From Clostridia bacterium (GTDB taxonomy: Bacteria; Bacillota; Clostridia; Oscillospirales; Acutalibacteraceae): a stretch of DNA of 40,250 nucleotides. The translations under genes and the position numbers were made by a program. How positions within the stretch are numbered: the first letter of the stretch is position 1; every line of letters starts with the position of its first letter. Below the pieces are notes generated by a model. The model was not told the origin of the DNA. It did not search any database and saw only the letters and a program-made list of their open reading frames with translations. Where the stretch lies: assembly GCA_017555765.1 (NCBI GenBank), contig JAFZFT010000098.1, positions 1 to 40,250 of the forward strand. The letters run 5' to 3'. Positions 33,140 to 40,250 of this stretch are shown here, in pieces.

Positions 33140-33508
33140 TCACTTCTTATCCTTACTCCTTGTAAACACCGAGCAGATAAGTCCGCTGAGCACTGCCGCC
33201 ATTATACCAACCGAAGAGGAGGATAACGGCCCGCTGAGAATACCGAGAAGTCCTTCCTTCTCCACGGCTTCTCTTGTCCCCTTTGCAAGATTATAGCCGA
33301 AGCCTACAAGGGGTACGGTAGCACCCGCACCGCCAAACTCAACGAGCCTTTCGTAAACACCGATACCGCCGAGGATTACGCCAAGTACGACAAAGCTGAC
33401 GAGAATTTTAGCAGGAGTCAGCCGTGTGAAATCAATCAGAAGCTGACCGACAACGCAGATAAGTCCGCCAACGAGAAATGCCTTAAGAATATTCAGTACG
33501 CTATCCAT
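33140..33508 (-). CDS. spoVAE: Stage V sporulation protein AE (SpoVAEb type)
   Basis: 122 residues, the usual length. It has several transmembrane helices and the conserved GGAGATVPLVGFGYNLAKG loop shared with SpoVAC, plus GLLGILSGPLSSSSVGI. SpoVA proteins form the inner-membrane channel that moves dipicolinic acid with calcium into the forespore and out at germination. It is the last gene of the minus-strand spoVA operon and starts 2 bases after the stop of a small membrane ORF. Expression in the forespore is expected from the family. Confidence 0.92.
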   Translation of the reverse strand: MDSVLNILKAFLVGGLICVVGQLLIDFTRLTPAKILVSFVVLGVILGGIGVYERLVEFGGAGATVPLVGFGYNLAKGTREAVEKEGLLGILSGPLSSSSVGIMAAVLSGLICSVFTRSKDKK

Positions 33509-33510
33509 AG

Positions 33511-33684
33511 TTACATCAGACCTCTTAGTCTGCCGACGGTTGCCTTGCTGTCCTGAGCAAGGGTGACGAGTACTGCTGCGGAAATCATAATCGTCACAAA
33601 GCAGATTGCTTTCTTTGCAAAATAAAGATACTTACTGCACCTTACGAGGTACATTATGCATCTGAGCTCCTTTAAAATGTTCAT
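33511..33684 (-). CDS. 57-residue membrane protein between spoVAD and spoVAE
   Basis: A short ORF, MNILKELRCIMYLVRCSKYL at the start and VGRLRGLM at the end, with one clear transmembrane helix (about 26-43, KAICFVTIMISAAVLVTL). It has a good ribosome binding site (GGAGGGAG before the ATG), overlaps the spoVAD stop by ATGA, and stops 2 bases before the spoVAE start. This tight coupling on both sides is the main evidence that it is real. I do not recognise the family and Bacillus spoVA operons have no gene of this kind here that I know of. A helper of the dipicolinate channel is a reasonable guess. Confidence 0.7.
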   Translation of the reverse strand: MNILKELRCIMYLVRCSKYLYFAKKAICFVTIMISAAVLVTLAQDSKATVGRLRGLM

Positions 33685-34703
33685 TTGCTTCTCTCCCTCC
33701 GAATGTTTACAAGATGTGCTATGCCGGGTATTGATTCTCCCTCACGTGAAGATACGGGAGACATCAGTGCACCCGTTGCAATAAAGAGAATATTGCCGTA
33801 CTCACCCTTTCTCATACCATTCAGTATATATGAGCAAAGTACCGATGCACTGCAGCCACAGCCCGAGCCGCCCGAATGCACATCCTGAGCCTCTCTGTCA
33901 TAGATAAGAAGCCCGCAATCCTTGTGTACTGCACTTATATCGATACCGTCTTCTTTCATAAGAAGCTCCTTTAAAAGCTCACTACCCACTGCACCAAGGT
34001 CTCCCGTGAGTATAAGGTCATAATCTGAGGGTCCTGTGCTTGTGTCACGGAGAAAATCGGATATGGTGCTTCTTGCAGCGGGTGCCATTGCCGCTCCCAT
34101 ATTGTTGGCGTCGGTTACTCCTAAATCCTGAATAGTGCCAATGTGAATGCTGTCAATGTAGGGGTAATCTCCCTTTTTTCTTTCAAGTACTACCGCACCC
34201 GAGCCGGTAACAGTCCACTGAGCCGTGGGCGGTCTCTGTCCGCCGTACTCGAGGGGGTAGCGGAATTGCTTTTCCGCAGAGCAGAAATGTGAGCTTGTTG
34301 CGGCGAGAGTACAGTCAAAACCACCGCTTTCTATTGCAAGTGAAGCCTGAATAAGACTCAGCGCCATAGTTGAACAGGCACCGTAAAGACCGCAGAAGGG
34401 AAGCTTCAGCTCTCTCAGACCAAAGGTTGAGCCAATGCACTGATTGAGAAGGTCTCCCGAGTATGCGACATCGATTTCATAAAGAGCCTTTCCCGCCTTT
34501 TCTATTGCGGTACACACTGCCGTTTTGAGAAGACCGCTTTCTGCCTTTTCCCAGCATTCCTCACCGAGAGTGGTATCTTCATATACCTTATCAAATTCCT
34601 TGCCTAAAGGGCCCTCAGACTCCTTTTTGCCCACTGCGGCGGCATTTCCTATTATGGAAGGCTTCGTGTCTAAAATGACGGTTTTTCCTTTTCGTTTTGC
34701 CAT
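33681..34703 (-). CDS. spoVAD: Stage V sporulation protein AD
   Basis: 340 residues, normal length, thiolase-like fold. Family landmarks include YSGDLLNQCIGSTFGLRELK, PFCGLYGACSTMALSL (which holds the thiolase-like Cys region), AATSSHFCSAEKQFRYPLEY, GGQRPPTAQWTVTGSGAVVL and the C-terminal GSGCGCSASVLCSY. In Bacillus SpoVAD is a soluble protein on the outer face of the spore inner membrane that binds dipicolinic acid. It lies 12 bases after spoVAC and overlaps the 57-residue ORF. Confidence 0.95.
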   Translation of the reverse strand: MAKRKGKTVILDTKPSIIGNAAAVGKKESEGPLGKEFDKVYEDTTLGEECWEKAESGLLKTAVCTAIEKAGKALYEIDVAYSGDLLNQCIGSTFGLRELKLPFCGLYGACSTMALSLIQASLAIESGGFDCTLAATSSHFCSAEKQFRYPLEYGGQRPPTAQWTVTGSGAVVLERKKGDYPYIDSIHIGTIQDLGVTDANNMGAAMAPAARSTISDFLRDTSTGPSDYDLILTGDLGAVGSELLKELLMKEDGIDISAVHKDCGLLIYDREAQDVHSGGSGCGCSASVLCSYILNGMRKGEYGNILFIATGALMSPVSSREGESIPGIAHLVNIRRERSK

Positions 34704-34715
34704 TACTCCAACTCC

Positions 34716-35153
34716 TTATCCAAGCAGATACACAATAAGTCCATACAGTGCCGCACTCGAGCAACCGAAGACTATTACGGGTCCCGCTATTGAAAACATC
34801 TGTGCCGCAGTACCCGTGATTTTACCCTCTGCCTTGAATTCAAGTGCGGGAGCAACAACAGAGTTTGCAAAGCCCGATATTGGCACCATAGTACCCGCAC
34901 CCGCATATTTTGCAATGTTATCGAATACTCCCACAGCGGTGAGAATTGCGGTCAGCACTACTATAACTATCATCGCAACGGAGCGACCCTCTTTTTCGCT
35001 GAGGCCGTAAAAGTCCATCCATATATATATCCCCTCGGCGAGGGCACAGATAAAACCGCCCACACAGAACGCCCAAAGGCAATCGATGAGTACCGGTGAG
35101 CGGGGCGATGCTCTTTTTGCCATTCTACCGTACTCTTCTTTTGAAATTGACAT
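34716..35153 (-). CDS. spoVAC: Stage V sporulation protein AC
   Basis: 145 residues, normal length, with several membrane helices and the conserved loops CLWAFCVGGFICALAEGIY and YAGAGTMVPISGFANSVVAP, followed by EFKAEG and AAQMFSIAGPVIVFG. SpoVAC is the mechanosensitive membrane component of the dipicolinate channel in Bacillus. It is the first gene of the operon spoVAC-spoVAD-orf57-spoVAE. AAGAAGG precedes the ATG. A weak sigma-G-like promoter is proposed at 35175-35204. Confidence 0.94.
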   Translation of the reverse strand: MSISKEEYGRMAKRASPRSPVLIDCLWAFCVGGFICALAEGIYIWMDFYGLSEKEGRSVAMIVIVVLTAILTAVGVFDNIAKYAGAGTMVPISGFANSVVAPALEFKAEGKITGTAAQMFSIAGPVIVFGCSSAALYGLIVYLLG

Positions 35154-35174
35154 AACATACCTTCTTTCTTTTTA

Positions 35175-35204
35175 TAATCATTTGCATTCTGCACTGAAAT
35201 ATAC
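35175..35204 (-). promoter_or_regulatory. Possible sigma-G-type promoter of the spoVA operon
   Basis: On the minus strand GTATA (35200-35204), 17-base spacer, AATGATTA (35175-35182), which only partly fits the known forespore sigma-G pattern (GNATA ... CATNNTA). It is placed about 25 bases before the spoVAC start. Confidence 0.3.
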
Positions 35205-35205
35205 A

Positions 35206-35234
35206 TTGACAAAAAATCATAAAAGCCTTAGAAT
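35206..35234 (+). promoter_or_regulatory. Sigma-A promoter of the DUF1015/AlaX-like operon
   Basis: Perfect TTGACA (35206-35211), 17-base spacer, TAGAAT (35229-35234), 33 bases before the ATG. It lies back to back with the spoVA operon control region. Confidence 0.68.
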
Positions 35235-35267
35235 GATAGTGTATGTACTTTAAAAGGAGATGTTTTT

Positions 35268-36515
35268 ATGGCAGTATTCAAGCCCTTCAAGGCTTTAAGA
35301 CCCGTACCCGAGTACGCTGATAAGGTGGGAGCGCTTCCCTATGACGTTATGAACAGTGCCGAGGCTAGGGAAATGACCAAGGGTAATCCCCTTTCCTTCC
35401 TTCACGTTGACAAGGCGGAAATCGACCTTCCTGAGGGTACTGATTTATACAGCGAGCAGGTTTATCTCAAGGCAAGAGAAAATCTCGACGCTCTCGAAAG
35501 CAAGGGCGTTTGCCGCAGTGATGAGAAAAACTGCTTTTATATCTACCGCCAGATTATGAACGGCAGAAGCCAGACAGGTCTTGTGGGTTGTGCTTCAATC
35601 GACGACTATATGAACAACATTATCAAAAAGCACGAATTCACACGTGCAGATAAGGAGGCAGACCGCATCCGTCACGTCGATTACTGCGACGCTAACACCG
35701 GTCCGATTTTCCTTACCTATAGAAAAAATGATGCCCTTTCAGACATCATAAATGCGTGGAAGGACAGCCACTCCCCCGTTTACGATTTCGTGACAGACGA
35801 TGGAATCGCAAACACAGTCTGGGTTGTTGACTGCGACGAAACAAACGAAAAGCTTTCAGCTCTTTTCGGCGGTACTGATTACCTTTACATTGCCGACGGA
35901 CACCACCGCTGTGCTTCCGCAGTAAGAGTGGGACAAAAGAGACGTGAGCAGTATCCCGACTTTAACGGCAACGAGGAATTCAACTTCTTCCTTGCAGTTG
36001 CCTTCCCCGAAAACGAGCTTGAAATTATGGATTACAACCGTGTGATCAAAGACCTCAACGGTCTTACTCCCGAGGAGCTTTTCGAAAAGCTCGGTGAAAA
36101 ATTCACACTTGAAAGCTATAACGGAGTGGGTCAGTACAAGCCCGAAGCAAAGCACAGCTTCGGTATGTTCCTCGACGAAAAATGGTATAAGCTTACCGCA
36201 AAGGATGGTACCTTTGACGAGAATGACCCCGTTGACAGACTCGATGTTTCCATTATGCAGAACAACTGCATCACTCCCATTTTCGGAATTTCCGACCCGA
36301 GAACAGATAAGAGAATCGACTTCGTCGGTGGCATAAGAGGTCTCTCAGAGCTTGAAAGACGCTGTGAAAACGATATGCGAATTGCATTTTCAATGTACCC
36401 CACCTCACTTGAGGATTTAATGGCAATAGCTGATGCGGGCGAGGTTATGCCTCCCAAGTCAACCTGGTTTGAGCCCAAGCTCTTAAGCGGACTTTTCATC
36501 CACAAGCTCAGCTGA
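35268..36515 (+). CDS. DUF1015 family protein
   Basis: 415 residues, full length for the family. Family landmarks are FKPFKALRP at the start, GALPYDVMNSAEAREM, NPLSFLHVDKAE, the YIADGHHRCASAV motif (about 205-217) and the FPENELEIMDYNRVIKDL segment. DUF1015 proteins are cytoplasmic and distantly related to ParB-like nucleotide-binding kinases; a serine-kinase-type activity has been described for related archaeal enzymes, but the role of this bacterial form is not settled. AAAGGAG precedes the ATG. The AlaX-like editing gene follows after 19 bases, so both are expressed from the promoter at 35206. Confidence 0.88.
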   Translation: MAVFKPFKALRPVPEYADKVGALPYDVMNSAEAREMTKGNPLSFLHVDKAEIDLPEGTDLYSEQVYLKARENLDALESKGVCRSDEKNCFYIYRQIMNGRSQTGLVGCASIDDYMNNIIKKHEFTRADKEADRIRHVDYCDANTGPIFLTYRKNDALSDIINAWKDSHSPVYDFVTDDGIANTVWVVDCDETNEKLSALFGGTDYLYIADGHHRCASAVRVGQKRREQYPDFNGNEEFNFFLAVAFPENELEIMDYNRVIKDLNGLTPEELFEKLGEKFTLESYNGVGQYKPEAKHSFGMFLDEKWYKLTAKDGTFDENDPVDRLDVSIMQNNCITPIFGISDPRTDKRIDFVGGIRGLSELERRCENDMRIAFSMYPTSLEDLMAIADAGEVMPPKSTWFEPKLLSGLFIHKLS

Positions 36516-36534
36516 AAAGGAGAAAAAAAGCACT

Positions 36535-37698
36535 ATGACAGAAAAATTATTCGATACTGACAGTTATATTACCGAATTTGAGTGTAAAGTTATAGACCTT
36601 TACACAGAAGATAACTTTTTATGCCTCATTCTTGACCGTACAGCCTTTTTTCCCGAGGGCGGAGGCCAGACTTGTGACAAAGGATGGCTGAATTCGGCCA
36701 ATGTGGAAAATGTACAAAATATCGGTGGAAATATAATACATTTCGTGGAAAACTCTGAGGAAAATGTTAAGATGTTTACTGTCGGCTCTGTTTTAAGTGG
36801 AAAAATCGACTTCAAAAAGCGTTTTTCCGACATGCAGCAGCATACAGGTGAGCATATTTTCTCCGGAATTGTGCATAGTCTTTACGGATACAACAATGTA
36901 GGCTTCCATCTCGGCACTGAAGTAGTCACTCTTGACTTCGACGGTGAGCTTAAAGAGGATGACGTCTGTAAAGTAGAAAACCTTGTCAACAAAGCAGTGT
37001 GGGATAACCTTGAAATCCGTGTTTTATTCCCCTCAGACGAGGAGCTTTCCTCCATCGACTACCGCAGTAAGATAGAAATCGAGGGGCAGACCCGTCTTGT
37101 TGAAATCCCCGGTGTGGATATGTGTGCATGCTGTGCTCCTCACGTTAAATTTACAGGTGAGGTCGGCATCATCGAGGTAGTTAACTTCGAGCGCTACAAG
37201 GGCGGCACAAGGCTTTCAATCCTCTGCGGTGAAAGAGCCCTCGCTGACATCCGTCACAAGCTCAATGAAAACCGCAGAATTTCAGTACTCACCAAAGCCA
37301 AGCAATCAGATACCGCCGTGGCGGTTGAAAGACTTCTTGAAGAAAACGAAAGACTCAAGTACGAAATAAACGGACTCAACCGACGCTTCCTCGAGGGTGA
37401 GGCAGAGAAGATTGAGCCTACAGATAAAATCATAATTTTCGATTCAAGGCTCAAGGATAAGCTGTTAAGCGATTTCACACTGTCTCTTATGGAAAAGGCA
37501 TCGGAATTTGTTGCCTGCTTCTGTCCCGACGGTGATGTTATCAAATACTGTATAGCAAGTAAAACCATCGACCTTCGCCCTCTCTGCAAGGAGCTCAACA
37601 CCGCCTTTTCAGGCAGAGGCGGCGGCAGACCCGAGATTGTTCAGGGCAGTCTCACCGCAACAGAGGATGCCGTAAGAGCATTTATTGAAGCTAAATAA
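36535..37698 (+). CDS. AlaX-like alanyl-tRNA editing protein with DHHA1 domain
   Basis: 387 residues. Residues 1-240 match the second-additional/editing domain of alanyl-tRNA synthetase: FFPEGGGQTCDKG (38-50), the zinc motif HTGEH (103-107) and CCAPH (199-203, C-x3-H), then RYKGGTRLSILCG. A coiled coil (about 255-295) leads to a DHHA1-type C-terminal domain ending GRGGGRPEIVQGS. This is the long AlaX form; such proteins hydrolyse Ser-tRNA(Ala) or Gly-tRNA(Ala) in trans to prevent mistranslation. GGAG precedes the ATG. The gene ends at the shared terminator at 37703. Confidence 0.9.
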   Translation: MTEKLFDTDSYITEFECKVIDLYTEDNFLCLILDRTAFFPEGGGQTCDKGWLNSANVENVQNIGGNIIHFVENSEENVKMFTVGSVLSGKIDFKKRFSDMQQHTGEHIFSGIVHSLYGYNNVGFHLGTEVVTLDFDGELKEDDVCKVENLVNKAVWDNLEIRVLFPSDEELSSIDYRSKIEIEGQTRLVEIPGVDMCACCAPHVKFTGEVGIIEVVNFERYKGGTRLSILCGERALADIRHKLNENRRISVLTKAKQSDTAVAVERLLEENERLKYEINGLNRRFLEGEAEKIEPTDKIIIFDSRLKDKLLSDFTLSLMEKASEFVACFCPDGDVIKYCIASKTIDLRPLCKELNTAFSGRGGGRPEIVQGSLTATEDAVRAFIEAK

Positions 37699-37702
37699 AT
37701 TA

Positions 37703-37730
37703 AAAAGTCACTCCGTCGGGAGTGACTTTT
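37703..37730. terminator. Bidirectional terminator between the AlaX-like gene and trxB
   Basis: AAAAGTCACTCC, loop GTCG, GGAGTGACTTTT: a 12-bp perfect stem with A/T runs on both sides, placed between two converging genes. Confidence 0.88.
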
Positions 37731-37734
37731 ATTT

Positions 37735-38640
37735 TTAGTCTGTATATCTGCAAGCAGCAAGAGCAGCTGTTGCGCCGTCGGCTATTGCCGTTGCAATCTG
37801 TCTTACTCTTTTGCTTCTGCAGTCACCTGCCACGAAGATACCCTCTTCGCTTTCGGGTACGCAGTTTTCGTCTGCATCAACATAGCCCCAATCGTTAAGC
37901 TTTACGTTGTCCTTGAAGGGCTCATTCATAGGCTGCTGACCGATGGCTACGAAAATACCGTCAAAGGTAAGGTCTGTCTTTTCCTTGGTTTCGGTGTTTT
38001 CGATTGTGATACCCTCGAAGGTATCTGTGCCATTGATTGATGCAACGATGCTTGAAAGGATAATCTTTACGTTATCCTTATTATTAAGCTCATTCTGAAG
38101 CTTTACTTCACCTGTAAGGTACGGAAGATTCTGAATCACGGTTACGCTCTTACAGCTCTTTGAAAGAAGTACAGCCTCCTGAAGGGCTGAGTTACCACCA
38201 CCGATGATTGCAACATCCTTGCCGTTATAGAAAGCGCCATCGCATACCGCACAGTAGGATACGCCCTCACCTGTGAATTTATCCTCGTTAGGAAGACCGA
38301 GTCTTCTGTGAGCCGCACCCGTTGCAATAATAACGGTTTTACCCTCGTACTCTGCCGATTCACCCTTGACAGTGAATACCTCACCGTTTTTAGTAATAGC
38401 GACCGCAGTATCAAGCTCGATTTCAGCGCCCTGATTCATAGCCTGCTCAAGAAGCTTTTCAGCAAACTCGTTACCGCTCATCTGAAGAAATCCGGGATAA
38501 TTCTCAACTCTCGGTGAATGGGTTATCTGACCGCCGAAGGTCTCTCTTTCAAGAACAAGCACCTTTTTTTCGGCTCTGCCGGCATAGACCGCTGCAGTAA
38601 GACCTGCAGGGCCTGCGCCGATTATTATAATATCGTACAT
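37735..38640 (-). CDS. trxB: Thioredoxin reductase (NADPH)
   Basis: 301 residues, the normal low-molecular-weight TrxR length. It has the FAD-binding IIGAGPAGLTAAVYAGRA (7-24), the redox-active pair C130-x2-C133 in YCAVCDGAF, the NADPH-binding IIGGGNSA (146-152) and the C-terminal FVAGDCR segment. It passes electrons from NADPH through FAD to thioredoxin-like partners. The gene begins 12 bases after nrdD, whose product carries its own thioredoxin/glutaredoxin-like domain, so its partner is probably that domain. AGAGGA precedes the ATG. Confidence 0.94.
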   Translation of the reverse strand: MYDIIIIGAGPAGLTAAVYAGRAEKKVLVLERETFGGQITHSPRVENYPGFLQMSGNEFAEKLLEQAMNQGAEIELDTAVAITKNGEVFTVKGESAEYEGKTVIIATGAAHRRLGLPNEDKFTGEGVSYCAVCDGAFYNGKDVAIIGGGNSALQEAVLLSKSCKSVTVIQNLPYLTGEVKLQNELNNKDNVKIILSSIVASINGTDTFEGITIENTETKEKTDLTFDGIFVAIGQQPMNEPFKDNVKLNDWGYVDADENCVPESEEGIFVAGDCRSKRVRQIATAIADGATAALAACRYTD

Positions 38641-38652
38641 TTCAAATTCCTC

Positions 38653-40250
38653 TTATTTGCCGCAGAATGCCTTGATGTTTGAAAGGTTTACAATCTTTTC
38701 AGCCTTGCCGCCGCTGATTACAACGAGGGTGGGAGCCTGACGGATTTCGAACTTTTCTGCAAGCTCTCTGTTTTCGTCAGCGAGTACCTTTTCGAAAGCG
38801 ATGCCCGCCTTATCAAGGAAGGCTGCAGCCATCTTACAGTTGGGGCAGGTTGAGGTTGCAAAAAGGATTACCTTATCCTCACAGTCACAGCTTGCGTTTT
38901 CTGCCTGCTGTACCTCCTGCTTTGCTTCAAAGATTCTCTTTTCAATGTTTACGGGATTATACTCAACTCTGTGCTGGAACTCCTGACTCTTACCGTCGTT
39001 CCAGTTCTGGATGGGTCTGTAGTAACCTGTGATACGGCTGTAAACCTCTGTCTTTTCACCGCAATCGGGACAGGTATATACCTCACCTGCGATGTAGCCG
39101 TGGTTCTTACATACTGAGTATGTGGGAGAAATTGAGTAGTAGGGAAGACGGTAATTTTCAGCAATCTTTCTTACAAGGTTAGCCGCACTCTTCCAATCGG
39201 GAAGCTTTTCACCAAGGTATGTGTGGAAAACAGTACCTGAGGTGTAAAGTGTGTGGAGCTCGTCCTGCTTGTCGAGAGCCTCGAATACGTCATCGGTATA
39301 GCCAACGGGAAGATGTGATGAGTTGGTGTAGTAAGGAGTCTCGTTCTTCTTGCTGTCAGCGGCTGTGATGATATCGGGATAGTGCTTGACGTCATGCTTT
39401 GCAAGACGGTAGCTTGTGCTTTCTGCGGGAGTAGCCTCAAGGTTGTAAAGATCGCCGTACTTTTCCTGATAGTCTGAAAGTCTTGTTCTCATGTGATTGA
39501 GTACGTCCTTAGCGAACTGCTGAGCTCTGTCATCGATAAGATTACATCTGAGCCAGTTAGCGTTGAGAGCTGCTTCGTTCATACCTACAAGACCGATTGT
39601 TGAGAAGTGGTTAGCAAAGGTACCGAGGTATCTCTTTGTGTAGGGATAAAGACCTGCGTCGAGGAGGTTGGTGATAACCTTTCTCTTTACTGCAAGTGAA
39701 CGTGCGGAAATATCCATAAGCTTGTCAAGACGGGCATAGAAGTCAGCCTCGTCCTTTGCAAGGTATGCGATTCTGGGGATGTTGATTGTAACAACACCGA
39801 TTGAACCTGTGCTTTCACCGCTACCGAAGAAGCCGCCTGACTTCTTGCGGAGCTCACGAAGGTCGAGACGGAGTCTGCAGCACATTGAACGAACATCGCT
39901 GGGCTCCATATCGGAGTTGATGTAGTTTGAGAAGTAGGGAGTACCGTACTTGGAGGTCATTTCGAAGAGAAGCTTGTTGTTCTCGGTTTCAGACCAGTCA
40001 AAGTCACGGGTGATGGAGTAGGTGGGGATGGGATACTGGAAGCCTCTGCCGTTTGCGTCGCCCTCGATCATTGTTTCGATGAAGGCCTTGTTTACCATAT
40101 CCATTTCCTTCTTACAATCCTTGTACTTGAAGTTCATTTCCTTACCGCCTACGATAGCTGGAAGCTCAGCGAGGTCTGCAGGAACGGTCCAGTCAAGCGT
40201 AATATTGGAGAAGGGAGCTTGAGTACCCCAACGAGAAGGAGTGTTTACAC
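38653..40250 (-). CDS. nrdD: Anaerobic ribonucleoside-triphosphate reductase fused to a thioredoxin-like domain (5' end outside window)
   Basis: The frame is open through base 40250, so the N-terminus is missing; 531 residues are visible. The coding frame continues upstream of the internal ATG at 40137 with NTPSRWGTQAPFSN and LDWTVP, which are conserved NrdD segments. Further landmarks are SGGFFGSGESTGSIGVVTIN and a zinc site (C-x2-H and CPDCG) followed by the glycyl radical motif RITGYY. NrdD makes deoxynucleotides in the absence of oxygen and needs the radical-SAM activase NrdG, not seen here. About 124 residues follow the radical Gly; the last 75 or so form a thioredoxin/glutaredoxin-like domain with CPNC and a cis-Pro segment QAPTLVV. 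trxB follows directly. Confidence 0.93.
   Translation of the reverse strand, partial: VNTPSRWGTQAPFSNITLDWTVPADLAELPAIVGGKEMNFKYKDCKKEMDMVNKAFIETMIEGDANGRGFQYPIPTYSITRDFDWSETENNKLLFEMTSKYGTPYFSNYINSDMEPSDVRSMCCRLRLDLRELRKKSGGFFGSGESTGSIGVVTINIPRIAYLAKDEADFYARLDKLMDISARSLAVKRKVITNLLDAGLYPYTKRYLGTFANHFSTIGLVGMNEAALNANWLRCNLIDDRAQQFAKDVLNHMRTRLSDYQEKYGDLYNLEATPAESTSYRLAKHDVKHYPDIITAADSKKNETPYYTNSSHLPVGYTDDVFEALDKQDELHTLYTSGTVFHTYLGEKLPDWKSAANLVRKIAENYRLPYYSISPTYSVCKNHGYIAGEVYTCPDCGEKTEVYSRITGYYRPIQNWNDGKSQEFQHRVEYNPVNIEKRIFEAKQEVQQAENASCDCEDKVILFATSTCPNCKMAAAFLDKAGIAFEKVLADENRELAEKFEIRQAPTLVVISGGKAEKIVNLSNIKAFCGK

Overview
The window looks like chromosomal DNA of an anaerobic, endospore-forming gut clostridium, probably of the Ruminococcaceae/Oscillospiraceae type. 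The evidence is complete sporulation genes (gpr, spoIIP, spoVAC-spoVAD-spoVAE), an oxygen-sensitive class III ribonucleotide reductase, AGGAGG-type ribosome binding sites, and surface proteins built from BspA-type leucine-rich repeats (LRR_5), Big_2 and fibronectin type III (FN3) domains. The taxonomic level is inferred from gene content only.

Layout. 1-3.6 kb (minus): two secreted adhesin-like proteins, one cut by the window edge. 3.8-6.0 kb (plus): a CDF-type transporter and a membrane-anchored metallophosphoesterase, followed by about 0.5 kb of gene-free, hairpin-rich DNA. 6.6-9.5 kb: the sporulation locus gpr-spoIIP plus a small membrane protein, divergent from rpsT, an arrangement also known in Bacillus. 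9.7-16.8 kb: an alkaline phosphatase, a secreted tail-anchored protein of unknown function, a GPH sugar symporter carrying an unusual C-terminal HEYGH domain, and a sialidase-fold secreted protein. 16.8-17.1 kb: a MITE-like element that appears to have inserted into the loop of the terminator behind the sialidase-like gene.

17.2-33.1 kb is the accessory part and the most interesting region. Its DNA is visibly more AT-rich than its flanks. The minus-strand half encodes a SAM methyltransferase, a Nudix hydrolase, two cytoplasmic LRR_5 proteins without signal peptides, a TIGR02452-type poly(ADP-ribose) glycohydrolase/macrodomain protein and a small orphan protein. The divergent plus-strand half is one tightly packed seven-gene operon: dynamin-like GTPase, double zinc-ribbon protein, dynamin-like GTPase, M48 metallopeptidase, dynamin-like GTPase, zinc-ribbon protein, membrane zinc-ribbon protein. 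It has one good promoter in front and one strong terminator behind. The three GTPases differ in their G4 motif. I propose this as a candidate undescribed membrane-remodelling, stress or defence system; that role is inference. Related hairpins occur at both ends of the block.

33.1-40.25 kb returns to core genes: the spoVA operon with an extra 57-residue membrane ORF between spoVAD and spoVAE, a DUF1015 protein and an AlaX-like tRNA-editing protein, then trxB and nrdD. The NrdD has a thioredoxin/glutaredoxin-like domain fused behind its glycyl radical site, and trxB follows directly. This suggests a self-contained route for reducing the enzyme with NADPH.
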